A DNA stretch of 64,000 nt from Eisenbergiella tayi (GTDB lineage: Bacteria; Bacillota; Clostridia; Lachnospirales; Lachnospiraceae): assembly GCF_001881565.1 (NCBI RefSeq), contig NZ_MPDJ01000008.1:1-64000 (forward strand), in the 5' to 3' direction. Of the stretch, positions 1-9,089 are shown one piece after another (the stretch's first letter is position 1; every line of letters starts with the position of its first letter). The translations under genes were made by a program, and so were the position numbers. Below the pieces are notes generated by a model. The model was not told the DNA's origin, did no database searches, and saw only the letters and a list, made by a program, of their open reading frames with translations.

Positions 1-21
1 TCACTTTTCTTCAATGAAAAT

Positions 22-57
22 GATACAGTCATCTCCGTTTGGATGTATCTTTTTTTT
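22..57 (+). terminator. Candidate terminator at the window edge
   Basis: An imperfect hairpin (GATAC at 22-26 with GTATC at 45-49, and ATC at 31-33 with GAT at 42-44) is followed by eight T. It probably ends a plus-strand transcript from outside the window. Confidence 0.45.
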
Positions 58-81
58 ATTATTGCACACTACTAAATCTGC

Positions 82-380
82 TTACTCAATCTTCGCACCT
101 GCCCCTGTCCCTACCGGCCCCTGTTTTCGTGGCGTCGGCCCGGTTTGGAACCCCTTCCCTCTGCACCGGCCATGCAGGAATCCTTAAAGGGGACGTTTTC
201 GCTCGGATAAACACGCAGCGGTACTAAGGCCGCAAAATACGCGGCCTAAGGACCGGCGAGTTTATACGCCCCTTACAGGAAATCCTGCATGGCCGGTGCA
301 GAGGGAAGGGGTTCCAAACCGGGCCGACGCCACGAAAACAGGGGCCGGTAGGGACAGGGGCATGTGCGAAGTTTGAGTAA
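82..380. repeat. ~300-bp near-perfect palindrome (giant hairpin or MITE-like element)
   Basis: Positions 100-179 are the exact reverse complement of 283-362 (80 bp). The match continues outward, with few mismatches, to the ends TTACTCAA (82-89) and TTGAGTAA (373-380). The centre also folds: a GGCCGC/GCGGCC stem closes a loop of about 7 nt near 233-241. One transcript or single strand would form a hairpin of about 140 bp. The arms look more GC-rich than the flanks. No clear target-site duplication is seen. The right end lies about 15 nt before the ribosome binding site of the next gene. Small open frames inside it are by-products of the arms. Likely a non-autonomous mobile element or large structured RNA; identity unknown. 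Confidence 0.85.
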
Positions 381-407
381 CCTATATCAAGAAAGAAGGT
401 GATGCCC

Positions 408-2566
408 ATGAATACAGCTGAAAACGTACCCAATCGCTTAATCAATGAAAAGTCTCCATATCTGCTTCAGCATGCCTACAATCCGGTGGATTGGTTCCCC
501 TGGTGTGAGGAAGCATTTGCGAAAGCAAAGGCGGAGGACAAACCGATTTTTTTAAGCATTGGGTATTCTTAGGTGTGTTCGATTAATCAGTTTGTCACTG
601 GTGCCATGTTATGGAACGGGAATCCTTTGAAAATGCTGCAATAGCCGGACTTTTAAACAGGGAATATGTTTGTATAAAGGTGGATCGGGAGGAACGGCCG
701 GATATTGATTCCGTATATATGTCGGTCTGCCAGGCTATGACAGGGCAGGGCGGCTGGCCGCTGACCATAATCATGACACCTGACTGCAGACCATTTTTCG
801 CAGGCACATATTTTCCTCCCACAGCCCGTTATGGCAGTGTGGGGCTGCAGGAGCTGCTGACGGCAGCGGCTGCACAATGGAAGCTGGAAAAAGAAAAAAT
901 CCTGGACAGCGCTAAGCAGATAACCGCATACGTAAAAGAACAGGAACAGCCGACGGCGGCCGAACCGGGAAAAGACATGGTACATCTGGCTTTCCGGCAG
1001 TTCGCGGATAACTTCGATAAAAAGAACGGCGGATTCGGCGGTGCCCCGAAATTTCCCACACCTCATAACCTGATGTTCCTTCTGGAGTACGGCATTCGGG
1101 AAAACAGCCGGGAGGCATTGGATATGGCGGAAACGACTCTGATACAGATGTACCGCGGAGGGATATTTGACCATATTGGCGGAGGATTTTCCAGATATTC
1201 TACAGATGACAGATGGCTGGTGCCGCATTTTGAAAAAATGCTGTATGACAATGCGCTGCTTGCCATCGCTTACCTGGAAGCGTACAGCCGGACAGGGCGG
1301 AAGCTGTATGAATGTGTGGCCAAGAAGGTTCTCGGATATGTGGAACGGGAGCTTACGGATGCACAGGGCGGATTTTACTGCGGACAGGATGCGGACAGCG
1401 ACGGTGTGGAAGGAAAGTACTATGTGTTTACACAGGAGGAAATAAGGCGGATCCTGGGAAAGGAAGAAGGAGACGCTTTTTGCGTGCAGTATGGGATTAC
1501 CGCGAATGGCAATTTTGAAGGAAAGAGCATACCGAACCTTCTGGGGAATAAAGATTATGAAAGGATCTGTGAGGAACAATTCGGCTGTGACGGTGGAGGC
1601 CATATGGACGGAATCGGAAGAGAAGCCTTCCAAAAGCTTTATGAATATCGTATCAGGCGTGCACCGCTTCACAAGGATGATAAAATACTGGTTTCCTGGA
1701 ACGGCTGGATGATCTGTGCATTTGCAAAGGCAGGCGCCGTGCTTGGAGATAAAAGATATGTGGATATGGCTGTCAGGGCAGAAGGCTTTGTCAGACAAAA
1801 ACTCATGAAAGACGGTCGTCTGCAGGTGCGATACCGGGATGGAGATGCGGCAGGAGAAGGAAAGCTTGATGACTATACCTGCTATATTCTTGCCCTGCTG
1901 GAGCTTTACCAGGTGACATTTCAGACAGCTTATTTAGAGCAGGCTGCCCGCTGTGCGGAGATTTTGCTTGAACAGTTTTTTGTTCAGGAAAAAGGGGGCT
2001 TCTATCTGTATGCCGAAGACGGGGAGCAGCTTTTTATGAGGACAAAGGAGAATTACGATGGCGCGATGCCGTCAGGGAATTCTGTGGGCGCCCGGGTGCT
2101 TCATAAGCTGGCACAGATCACAGGTGAGACAAAATGGCAGGAAGCGCTGGATAAACAGCTGTACTATCTGGCCGGTGCCATGGAAGGGTATCCCTCAGGG
2201 CACAGCTATGCGCTCTTAACTATGATGGAGGTGCTTTATCCGACAAAAGAACTGATATGTACGCTTTCCTGTGATTTTGATTCCGATACGGAAAGACGGA
2301 CGAAGCGGCTGGCACAGCTTGCATATCTTGCGGAGACAATACCGGGACTGTCTGTTATAGTGAAAACACAGAAGAACGGAGAGGTGCTCGGAGGACTGGC
2401 GCCATATATACAAAATTATCCTATACCGGAGAAGGGTGAACAGTTTTACCTTTGCAGCGGCAGTCAATGTATGCAGCCCGTATCCGAGCTTACACAGCTG
2501 CAGCGGCTGTTGGGAGCGGAAGGGGCAGCGGAACACGATATTTTCAAGGATTTTAAGCGCTTTTAG
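408..2566 (+). pseudogene. DUF255/thioredoxin-domain protein (YyaL/SSP411 family), frameshifted
   Basis: Family members have an N-terminal thioredoxin-like domain with a CHWC motif and a C-terminal alpha/alpha-barrel resembling glycosidases. The gene starts at ATG 408 after AAGAAGGTG and reads 54 codons of family sequence (SPYLLQHAYNPVDWFPW, FLSIGYS) to a TAG at 570. The family would continue with TCHWCHVMERESF. Here about 20 extra nt lie between 570 and 592, so CHWCHVMERESFEN resumes in another frame at 593 and runs intact to 2566, with family motifs such as GGWPL, GGFGGAPKFP and DNALL. An ATG at 611 could start a truncated protein, but it would lack both CHWC cysteines. Almost certainly a recent pseudogene. 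Confidence 0.85.
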
Positions 2567-2611
2567 AGTCACAGGCTGATCCGCCGGACATAAGATAATT
2601 ATTTAAAGAAT

Positions 2612-2986
2612 TTGGATAATATCGTGATAACAGAAACGGAACGGTATGTAATCAGCTTCTTTGGTGTTGATTCAAAATATTATACAAATGAATTTGTTGC
2701 ACATCTTTGGGAAGAGAGTTCAAATAAAGAATACCGGAATTCGGGCATTTTTATTACAGCGCGGATGAGCATAGAAAGGCTTGTGTGCGGACAGATAAGA
2801 GGGTGCACATTAGGCGATACCGCACACATTATTACGTCGGTAAGAAATCCGGTGGAAGTGAGAAGCCAGGAGGCGTTCTGGAATTCATATATAAATATTA
2901 CGAAGGAAGTCAGAGAAAAACTGGGGAATCCAAGCTGTACGATTTCCATTGAAAATATTAATTACAGGTATTTTACTGAAATATGA
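2612..2986 (+). CDS. Hypothetical 124-aa protein
   Basis: Not recognised. The frame opens at TTG 2612, with an in-frame TAA at 2591 and no convincing Shine-Dalgarno, so the start is uncertain (GTG 2624 is an alternative). The product is a small soluble protein with mixed polarity, no signal peptide, no membrane segment and no cysteine pattern. Its 3' end lies inside a perfect 16-bp inverted repeat (2943-2958 and 2986-3001). It could be a remnant. Confidence 0.45.
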   Translation: MDNIVITETERYVISFFGVDSKYYTNEFVAHLWEESSNKEYRNSGIFITARMSIERLVCGQIRGCTLGDTAHIITSVRNPVEVRSQEAFWNSYINITKEVREKLGNPSCTISIENINYRYFTEI

Positions 2987-3001
2987 TATTTTCAATGGAA
3001 A
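2943..3001. repeat. Perfect 16-bp inverted repeat across a stop codon
   Basis: TTTCCATTGAAAATAT at 2943-2958 is the exact reverse complement of 2986-3001, around a 27-nt AT-rich loop. There is no T-tract, so it is not a standard terminator. It covers the last codons and stop of the 124-aa gene. Confidence 0.7.
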
Positions 3002-3013
3002 AGAGGATACAGG

Positions 3014-3072
3014 AAACGGCGCCTGTATAAGAAAAAGGTGGATTATGCTCCGGTTAGACAGGGCGCCGTAAT
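3014..3072. other. Long-loop hairpin ACGGCGCC/GGCGCCGT
   Basis: The ACGGCGCCTGT segment near 3016 pairs with ACAGGGCGCCGT near 3058-3069 with one bulged C, enclosing about 33 nt. No T-run follows. It may be a weak terminator or a processing structure between the 124-aa gene and the HTH promoter. Confidence 0.4.
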
Positions 3073-3165
3073 CACAATAAATGTTGTGTCAACTTTTGCT
3101 TGTATGTCAACGAAAGATACTCCTTGAACGGTTTTATAGGTTTTATCGCGGATAAAAGGGTCATA

Positions 3166-3194
3166 TTGAATGAGAACTTTTTGTATGCTATAAT
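3166..3194 (+). promoter_or_regulatory. Sigma-A promoter of the HTH-kinase operon
   Basis: TTGAAT at 3166-3171, a 17-bp spacer and TATAAT at 3189-3194, about 39 nt before the HTH start codon. This is a near-consensus housekeeping promoter. Confidence 0.75.
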
Positions 3195-3232
3195 TCGGTT
3201 AAAATCGGCAAAGAAAGGTAAGGGCAGGACAT

Positions 3233-3676
3233 ATGAAAACGCTTGATACCGGAGAATTGATGCAATTACTGCAAAGTAAAAAGAGTTTTGAACATATTAT
3301 TTCTGTGGGAGAAAGCAGCATGAAGCCGCTTTCTCTTGAAGCTTTTATGGAGAGGAAAAGGCAGGAAAAGGGATTAACGATTCCGCAGGTCATGATATCT
3401 TCCGGGTTGAGCAAGTCTTATATTTATCAGATCTTTGAAGGAAAAAGAAGGGCGGGAAGGGATGTAATGCTTCGGATTGCTTTTGGAATGAGGCTATCCG
3501 TGGAAGAAACACAGCGGCTGCTTACACTTTCAGGTAATAGTATTCTATATCCGAAGGTAAGAAGGGACGCCGCTCTTATTTATGCGCTTGATAAAAAAGG
3601 TACGCTGATAGAAGCCGAGCAGTTGTTGGAAGAACTGGACGAAAAACCATTGTATGGAGAAAATCGGAATGAGTGA
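3233..3676 (+). CDS. HTH (XRE-type) regulator paired with a Ser/Thr kinase
   Basis: This 147-aa protein has a central helix-turn-helix domain (about residues 40-95: LTIPQVMISSGLSKSYIYQI followed by EGKRRAGRDVMLRIA), typical of lambda-repressor/Cro-like folds. A short N-terminal segment (MKTLDTGELMQLLQ) and a charged C-terminal helix flank it. A strong promoter precedes it, and its stop overlaps the kinase gene, so the two are translationally coupled. The pairing suggests the regulator is a target or partner of the kinase; this is inference. Confidence 0.8.
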   Translation: MKTLDTGELMQLLQSKKSFEHIISVGESSMKPLSLEAFMERKRQEKGLTIPQVMISSGLSKSYIYQIFEGKRRAGRDVMLRIAFGMRLSVEETQRLLTLSGNSILYPKVRRDAALIYALDKKGTLIEAEQLLEELDEKPLYGENRNE

Positions 3677-5531
3677 GGCTGAAAAATTTATCGGGCGGTA
3701 TGAGCAGGATATTTTGAGCAGGGTATATCTTCCAAAGGCCATAAAGGAGAGGTGCCGGTTAACAGCATGTTTGAAAGCAGAGGATGACAGGGAAGTGTAC
3801 CTCGTAAAAGGAATGGACGAAAGGAAGATGATTCTGAAGATTCGGGCGGTGGGGAGACCGGATTCCCTGGAAAGAGAATATCAGATTCTGAAGGAACTTT
3901 CACATCCCCAGCTCCCGGAAGTCTTTTTTTATATGGAAGAGGCGGGTAAGGAATACATGCTCCGCTCTTATATTATGGGGAGAAGCCTGGAAACAGTGGT
4001 GAATGAAGAAGGTGCATTATCGGAAAAAGAAAGCATCCGGATTCTGCTATCATTCTGTGATGTAATTGAGTACCTGCACAGCAGGAAACCGCCGGTGATT
4101 CACCGAGATATCAAACCTCAGAATATCATACTGACGCCGGAGGGTAAGTGTGCACTGATAGATTTCGGTACGGCCAGGTTGTATAAGGAAGCAAATAAAG
4201 AAGATACGATTTTCATGGGAACCCAGGCGACTGCGCCTCCGGAGCAGTTTGGTTATGGGCAGTCGGATGAAAGAACGGATATCTACGCGTTGGGTATGCT
4301 TATACGTTTCCTGCTGACAGGCAGTCTTGAAAAAGAAAGCAATGCAATATACTCTGGCGCTCTGAAAAAAATAGAAAGTAAGTGTACGGCATTTGACCCC
4401 GATAAACGTTATACCGATATTCACAGAGTTATCATCGCTTTAAAATTTGTACAGCACAGGAAAACGACGTATAGAGCGGCTGCAGCCATTTTTTCTGTCA
4501 TTATAATTTTCATAGCGGCAGCAGGAATATGGAAAGTGAATACAGGTGCGGAATTTAGCAGCCCGCTTCTGGAGCAGGCGATCCGCCAGGAGCTGGACAT
4601 CCCGCCGAACGAAACCATTCCGAAAAATAGGCTTTCAGAGGTACGACAGATTACTATCTGCGGCAATGATGTACTGTCGGACTGGACGGAACACAGTTCA
4701 TCTCACTATGATATGAAAAATGACAGCACACTATGGAGTGGGAAAGGAGATATATTTGAGCTGAAGGAATTAAAACAATTGCCGAATCTCGAGGCACTGG
4801 TTCTGGATTATCAGGATATTTCCGACATTACGCCTTTGGCAGATATGCAGCTGAAGTATTTAAGCCTGTGCGGGAATCCCTTTACGGATTTGACTGCTCT
4901 GGCAGAAATAAAGACGCTGCAGGCACTATGGCTGGAGGATGTGCCTGTATCGGATGCTTCTGTGTTAGCACAGCTAACTTCTCTTCAGGAATTGGAAATC
5001 AGCGGGACGAACCTGGCAGATGCGGAGGATTTCTGCAGGCTTCCGTTGGAAAGCCTGAAAATGGGCAATACATTAATAACGGATTTATCTCCGTTGAGAT
5101 GGCTGAGAGGGCTTACCGTCCTTAATGCAGGCACAGTGAATGAACAGGGAATGGAAACCATTCAAACCATGACACAGCTTGAATATCTGACAGTCAGTGG
5201 CCGGTTAGAGAATCTGGAAGGTTTTTCAGGTTTCCAGCGGCTTAAAATGCTGGATGTGAGTATGAGCCGCCTGAAAAGTCTGGAAGGAGTAGAAAAGCTG
5301 CCGCATCTTGAATATATGGGATTTGGTTATACCGAGCCGGACAGTCTGGAGCCTCTGACGCGGAATAAGGTTTTTTATATTGCGGAAATGGTGGGGGCAG
5401 AAATAGAGGATTACACGCCGCTTCTTCGCTGTGAAAATCTTAGAGAAGTGCATGTGGGACTTAGCCAGAAAGAGGAAACGGAAAGACAGCTGAAGGGATC
5501 GGGCCTGAAGATTTATGCATGGGAAGGATAG
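3669..5531 (+). CDS. Membrane Ser/Thr protein kinase with LRR-like ectodomain
   Basis: About 620 aa. The N-terminal Hanks-type kinase domain has the ATP-binding Lys (ILK, about residue 57), the catalytic loop HRDIKPQN (Asp about 147), DFG (Asp about 165) and GTQATAPPEQF in the activation segment, so it looks active. One membrane segment follows (about residues 270-289, rich in I, A and F). Residues after about 370 contain degenerate leucine-rich repeats (LEALVLDYQDISDITPLADM, LQALWL, LQELEISG), predicted outside the cell. ATG 3669 has a GGAG at good distance and overlaps the HTH stop by 8 nt; ATG 3654 is possible but lacks a ribosome binding site. The layout resembles a receptor kinase with inverted order. 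Ligand and substrate are unknown. Confidence 0.85.
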   Translation: MSEAEKFIGRYEQDILSRVYLPKAIKERCRLTACLKAEDDREVYLVKGMDERKMILKIRAVGRPDSLEREYQILKELSHPQLPEVFFYMEEAGKEYMLRSYIMGRSLETVVNEEGALSEKESIRILLSFCDVIEYLHSRKPPVIHRDIKPQNIILTPEGKCALIDFGTARLYKEANKEDTIFMGTQATAPPEQFGYGQSDERTDIYALGMLIRFLLTGSLEKESNAIYSGALKKIESKCTAFDPDKRYTDIHRVIIALKFVQHRKTTYRAAAAIFSVIIIFIAAAGIWKVNTGAEFSSPLLEQAIRQELDIPPNETIPKNRLSEVRQITICGNDVLSDWTEHSSSHYDMKNDSTLWSGKGDIFELKELKQLPNLEALVLDYQDISDITPLADMQLKYLSLCGNPFTDLTALAEIKTLQALWLEDVPVSDASVLAQLTSLQELEISGTNLADAEDFCRLPLESLKMGNTLITDLSPLRWLRGLTVLNAGTVNEQGMETIQTMTQLEYLTVSGRLENLEGFSGFQRLKMLDVSMSRLKSLEGVEKLPHLEYMGFGYTEPDSLEPLTRNKVFYIAEMVGAEIEDYTPLLRCENLREVHVGLSQKEETERQLKGSGLKIYAWEG

Positions 5532-5623
5532 GGCAGTGCGAGAAGTCCGCAGTCTGCGAACCATATCTAGTGACCGTTTTGCTATAATGAGAAAAATAGT
5601 AAATATGGAAACGGAGGATAGAT

Positions 5624-7024
5624 ATGAAAGGATTGAAGAAATGGACTGCGTTTTTAATTGCATTAACACTGTTGGTATCGAGCTGTATTTCAGTGTTGGC
5701 TGCGCCCGAGGTAGGAGAAGATTGTACCTTCGATGACCTTTCACGTTTTACGGAGTATTATTTTGATGAGTTTTTTAGGAATCGGGATATATGGGAGCGG
5801 GAGGACGGGGAATCCATGGATCCTAAAGATATCCCGGAGGGGCAGGAATTTGTCAGTAAAACCTATGCTGATGCTTTTAAAGAAAAGGCAGACGAGCTGT
5901 GGGCTGTGGGAGATGCAGGTGAAGATGCTATTAAGGAATTTGACGTACCGGAGAATAAAGATGCACGTCGTGAGCTGTATCAGGCATTGAAGGAGCGGGC
6001 AGAAGCATTAGACAATAATGTGGAGACGGGGACGCGCCCGGCTGTTTTGGATTCGCTTTATACGAAAATGGATAAGGCATGGGATCTGGTGAACAGCCTT
6101 ACGGACAGCTATGGGGATGTGGAAGACGAGGACAACAGTGCGAAAAATGTCCATGTGATTTGGCTGGAAGAAGAGGAAACAGTGGATGAAGAATTTATTA
6201 AGGAAATGAATGCTGAGATTCCGGGTGGTCATTATTGGATTCTGGGTGATGACTGGATGAATTATTGGCAGGGCTCAGAGGCTATGGATTGGATTCTTGA
6301 AACATTGAATGACTGCGGTGCGAAGCTGGAAAAGGCTGAAAATGCAGGAAGCTGGGACGAACTGGATGGTTTGTCGGGGACAATAGACAAGGCGGCTGAC
6401 AGAGCGCAGGAAATGCGCCGGTATCTGGAAAGCCATCTGTATCCCAGGCCGGAGCCCGGAAAGCAGGAGGCCTCTTCACAGGCGGAAGAGAGCCGTGGAG
6501 AAGCAAAGGATAAACAGGAGACACCTCTTCCGGAAAGGACCGCGAATCAGGTAAAAGGTTCTGACGGAAGGGAAATAGTATCCACGCTTGCGGGTGTGTA
6601 TTCCGCCCAACAAATAAATGGGATCGCTGTGATAACAGGAAAAGAACAGGCAGAAGCGGCGGCGGGGCTGCAGACTGCAGGAAGCAGACTCAGCATGTAT
6701 ACCAGTGATGTCTCTGAAAATAAGGAAATAGTAAGTGTAATGTCGGATGCGGCAAGGCTGTTAGGAGCGTATACAGCATGTTCTTTACAAATTGATTTAT
6801 ATGAAATCGAAGGGAACAGGGTAAATGCTGTCAGAAATACACAGGAACCCTTACGGCTGGTACTGGAACTTCCCCGGAACATGATTAATGCCAGCCATAC
6901 ATTCAGCATACTTGTTCCGGACGGCATCGGCGGCGTGCTGGAAATGAAGGATTTGGATCAGGATCCGGCAACAATTACCATAGATGCCACAGTTTTTGGA
7001 ATGTGGACAATTATATACAGATAA
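5624..7024 (+). CDS. Secreted hypothetical protein, 466 aa
   Basis: A Sec signal peptide covers about residues 1-26 (basic start MKGLKK, hydrophobic core, cleavage near SVLAAPEV). The mature part is acidic and helical to about residue 285, followed by a Pro/Glu/Gln-rich linker with PEPGKQEASSQAEESR. A C-terminal beta-type domain ends in FGMWTIIYR, a style common in Clostridia surface proteins. No sortase motif or transmembrane anchor is seen. A TATAAT at 5583-5588 gives a possible own promoter; its -35 is poor. It lies downstream of the LRR kinase and could belong to the same surface system, but that is only positional. Confidence 0.75.
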   Translation: MKGLKKWTAFLIALTLLVSSCISVLAAPEVGEDCTFDDLSRFTEYYFDEFFRNRDIWEREDGESMDPKDIPEGQEFVSKTYADAFKEKADELWAVGDAGEDAIKEFDVPENKDARRELYQALKERAEALDNNVETGTRPAVLDSLYTKMDKAWDLVNSLTDSYGDVEDEDNSAKNVHVIWLEEEETVDEEFIKEMNAEIPGGHYWILGDDWMNYWQGSEAMDWILETLNDCGAKLEKAENAGSWDELDGLSGTIDKAADRAQEMRRYLESHLYPRPEPGKQEASSQAEESRGEAKDKQETPLPERTANQVKGSDGREIVSTLAGVYSAQQINGIAVITGKEQAEAAAGLQTAGSRLSMYTSDVSENKEIVSVMSDAARLLGAYTACSLQIDLYEIEGNRVNAVRNTQEPLRLVLELPRNMINASHTFSILVPDGIGGVLEMKDLDQDPATITIDATVFGMWTIIYR

Positions 7025-7108
7025 CAGAGCGGTTAAAAGAAACAGGGCTGACATTTTCAATTATCCATATGCATACCATAGAAAGAAGAAAAAGAGTCTG
7101 AGGATCAT

Positions 7109-7987
7109 ATGGAAAATTGTAACAAAGAAGAGACATTTCCCACATCCTTTCCTCCGCAGCACCAATGCAGGCAGCCGGGAATAGAGTGGGAGATGAGGCC
7201 GAGACCCGTATTTGAGGACCCATGCTATACAGGAAGCTGTAAGCTGAAAGGGAAAACAGCGTTAATTACCGGAGGGGACAGCGGAATCGGCAGGGCGGCG
7301 GCAATTGCCTTTGCCAAAGAAGGCGCCAACCTGGCCATCGTTTATTTGAATGAGAATGAAGATGCAAAAGAGACAAAAAAGCGGATAGAAGAATTGGGGC
7401 GGGAATGTATCCTGCTCTGCGGGGACATCCGCAGGGAGAGTGTATGCAGACAGATGGTGGAAAGCACGGTATCCGAGATGGGCAGCCTGGATATCCTTGT
7501 GAATAATGCTGGCGTGCAGTTTCCGCAGAACAGCATTGAAGATATTACCGAAGAACAGCTTCGGACTACTTTTCAGGTTAATCTGTTTCCCATGTTTTTC
7601 TTTGTAAAGGCGGCACTGCCTCATATGAAGAGAGGGGATTGTATTGTAAATACTGCCTCGGTTACCGCATATGAAGGCGAAGCGGATCTGATCGATTATT
7701 CCGCAACCAAGGGAGCCATTGTTGCTTTTACCAGATCTCTGTCCCTGTCCCTGGCAGACAGGGGGATACGCGTAAATGCGGTGGCTCCCGGCCCTATCTG
7801 GACACCGTTAATTGTATCTTCCTTTACGGCGGAAAAAGTAGCCGTATTCGGCCAGGATGTACCTATGAAACGGGCGGGGCAGCCCTGTGAGCTCGCACCG
7901 GCTTATGTATATCTGGCAAGCGGTGATTCGTCTTATGTTACAGGGCAGGTGATACATGTGAATGGCGGGACTATAACGGGGAGCTGA
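7109..7987 (+). CDS. SDR-family oxidoreductase (YhdF/YhxC-like)
   Basis: A short-chain dehydrogenase/reductase of 292 aa using NAD(P)H. The Rossmann glycine motif TGGDSGIGR follows an extended N-terminus (PPQHQCRQPGIEWEMRPRP), characteristic of the stress-associated YhdF/YhxC/ygfF-like subgroup. NNAG, the catalytic YSATK (Tyr-x3-Lys) and the C-terminal VTGQVIHVNGG are all present. The substrate cannot be read from sequence. It appears to be a single-gene unit closed by a strong terminator at 8026. Confidence 0.9.
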   Translation: MENCNKEETFPTSFPPQHQCRQPGIEWEMRPRPVFEDPCYTGSCKLKGKTALITGGDSGIGRAAAIAFAKEGANLAIVYLNENEDAKETKKRIEELGRECILLCGDIRRESVCRQMVESTVSEMGSLDILVNNAGVQFPQNSIEDITEEQLRTTFQVNLFPMFFFVKAALPHMKRGDCIVNTASVTAYEGEADLIDYSATKGAIVAFTRSLSLSLADRGIRVNAVAPGPIWTPLIVSSFTAEKVAVFGQDVPMKRAGQPCELAPAYVYLASGDSSYVTGQVIHVNGGTITGS

Positions 7988-8025
7988 TTAAGTCCGGTGG
8001 TTCATATGATAAATTGTAAGAGCAG

Positions 8026-8060
8026 CGGTCCCGTGGGATTCCCACGGGACCGTTTGTTAT
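8026..8060 (+). terminator. Terminator after the SDR gene
   Basis: A perfect 12-bp stem (8026-8037 with 8041-8052) with loop ATT, followed by GTTTGTTATATAG-type sequence. It is nearly the same sequence as the terminator at 9090, suggesting a copied element. Confidence 0.8.
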
Positions 8061-8126
8061 ATAGTGGGGAAATCCTTTTGCTGAAGGGAAAATGAATAGG
8101 AGTATTTGATTTTGGAGGTTTGTTCG

Positions 8127-8132
8127 TATAAT
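8127..8132 (+). promoter_or_regulatory. Probable -10 of the MBL-fold gene
   Basis: TATAAT at 8127-8132, with TTGATT or TTTGAT around 8105-8111 as a short-spaced -35. It lies about 60 nt before the start of the metallo-hydrolase gene. Confidence 0.45.
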
Positions 8133-8193
8133 ATGAATGTGAGAACCTTTCTATTCTTTCAGGAAGAAAATCAGTAAAGGGAGGTGCAAGGCT

Positions 8194-9015
8194 ATCAGAA
8201 AGTTTTTGACAATTCTGGGATGGTGTCTGCTGATTGGCGGATTCATGGCAGCGATCTGGTTCGTATCCGCTCCCGAGAATCAGGTGACGGGGCCTGTGAC
8301 TGTAGTATGCATGCAGACCGAAGATGATGCGGATGCTTCGCTGCTGTATCAGGATGGTGCGGCAGTATTGATTGATACAGGAGAAGAGACGGATGCGGAT
8401 CATATTCTGGAGGTATTAGAACAATACGGAGTTACCAGACTGGATTATCTGATATTGTCTCATCCGGATGCGGACCATATCGGAGGAGCGATGAAGATCC
8501 TGAGCAAAATACAGGTGGAAAGAGTAGTCCAACCCTATTATCCGAAAGAGAATAAACGGCTGAAGAAGCTGAATGAGTGGCTGGACGAGCAGGGGATTCC
8601 GGTGATATATCCCACGCGGACACGGCGTCTGCAGGCCGGCGGAATGAGGCTGCTGGTATACCCGCCTATGGAGAAAAAATATAATGATTCCAATAATTAT
8701 TCTCTCGGAGTGCTTGTACAGCATAATGATGTAAATCTGATGTTTGCGGGAGACGCACTGCGTAAGCGAAGCGAGGAGCTGCTTACTATTGATTGGCCTG
8801 AGATTAGTCTTTATAAGGTAGCGCACCACGGGAGAGCCAACTCGGCATCTGAAAAACTGTTCAGGGCTCTTCAGCCCCGTTATGCCGTGGTGACAGCATG
8901 TCCGTCGGATGAGATTATACAGGAAGTGGCCGGGGAACTGGGAACGATGCTGTACTATACGGCGGAAGGCGATCAGGTGTTTATGAGTGACGGCATCGTA
9001 TTAACGCCGCAGTAA
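8194..9015 (+). CDS. ComEC/Rec2-like metallo-beta-lactamase-fold hydrolase
   Basis: This protein resembles the C-terminal hydrolase part of the DNA-uptake protein ComEC, here as a separate gene. An N-terminal signal-anchor (FLTILGWCLLIGGFMAAIWF) precedes the MBL domain with the metal motif SHPDADHIGG, a later FAGDA and AHHGRANS. Such domains bind two metal ions and often cleave phosphodiesters; the substrate is unknown. The start is odd. The only ribosome binding site, AAAGGGAGG (ending 8184), sits 9 nt before an in-frame ATC at 8194 (IRKFLTIL), while the first conventional start, TTG 8206, is 21 nt away. I annotate from ATC; TTG 8206 would give 269 aa. A terminator follows the gene. Confidence 0.75.
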   Translation: MRKFLTILGWCLLIGGFMAAIWFVSAPENQVTGPVTVVCMQTEDDADASLLYQDGAAVLIDTGEETDADHILEVLEQYGVTRLDYLILSHPDADHIGGAMKILSKIQVERVVQPYYPKENKRLKKLNEWLDEQGIPVIYPTRTRRLQAGGMRLLVYPPMEKKYNDSNNYSLGVLVQHNDVNLMFAGDALRKRSEELLTIDWPEISLYKVAHHGRANSASEKLFRALQPRYAVVTACPSDEIIQEVAGELGTMLYYTAEGDQVFMSDGIVLTPQ

Positions 9016-9089
9016 AACAACTCTGATGGCACTGGAGCAGCTAAAGGACAGGAGAACAGAAAAAAATAATAACATGTTTGGAACAATAG

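Noticed and set aside
82..445. Small open frames on both strands inside the palindrome
   Set aside because: They read the two arms of the inverted repeat, show the same residues from both strands and have no ribosome binding site.
653..1798. Long minus-strand open frame (~380 codons) opposite the DUF255 gene
   Set aside because: It lies antisense to clear family sequence, has no ribosome binding site and has a low-complexity, coil-like composition.
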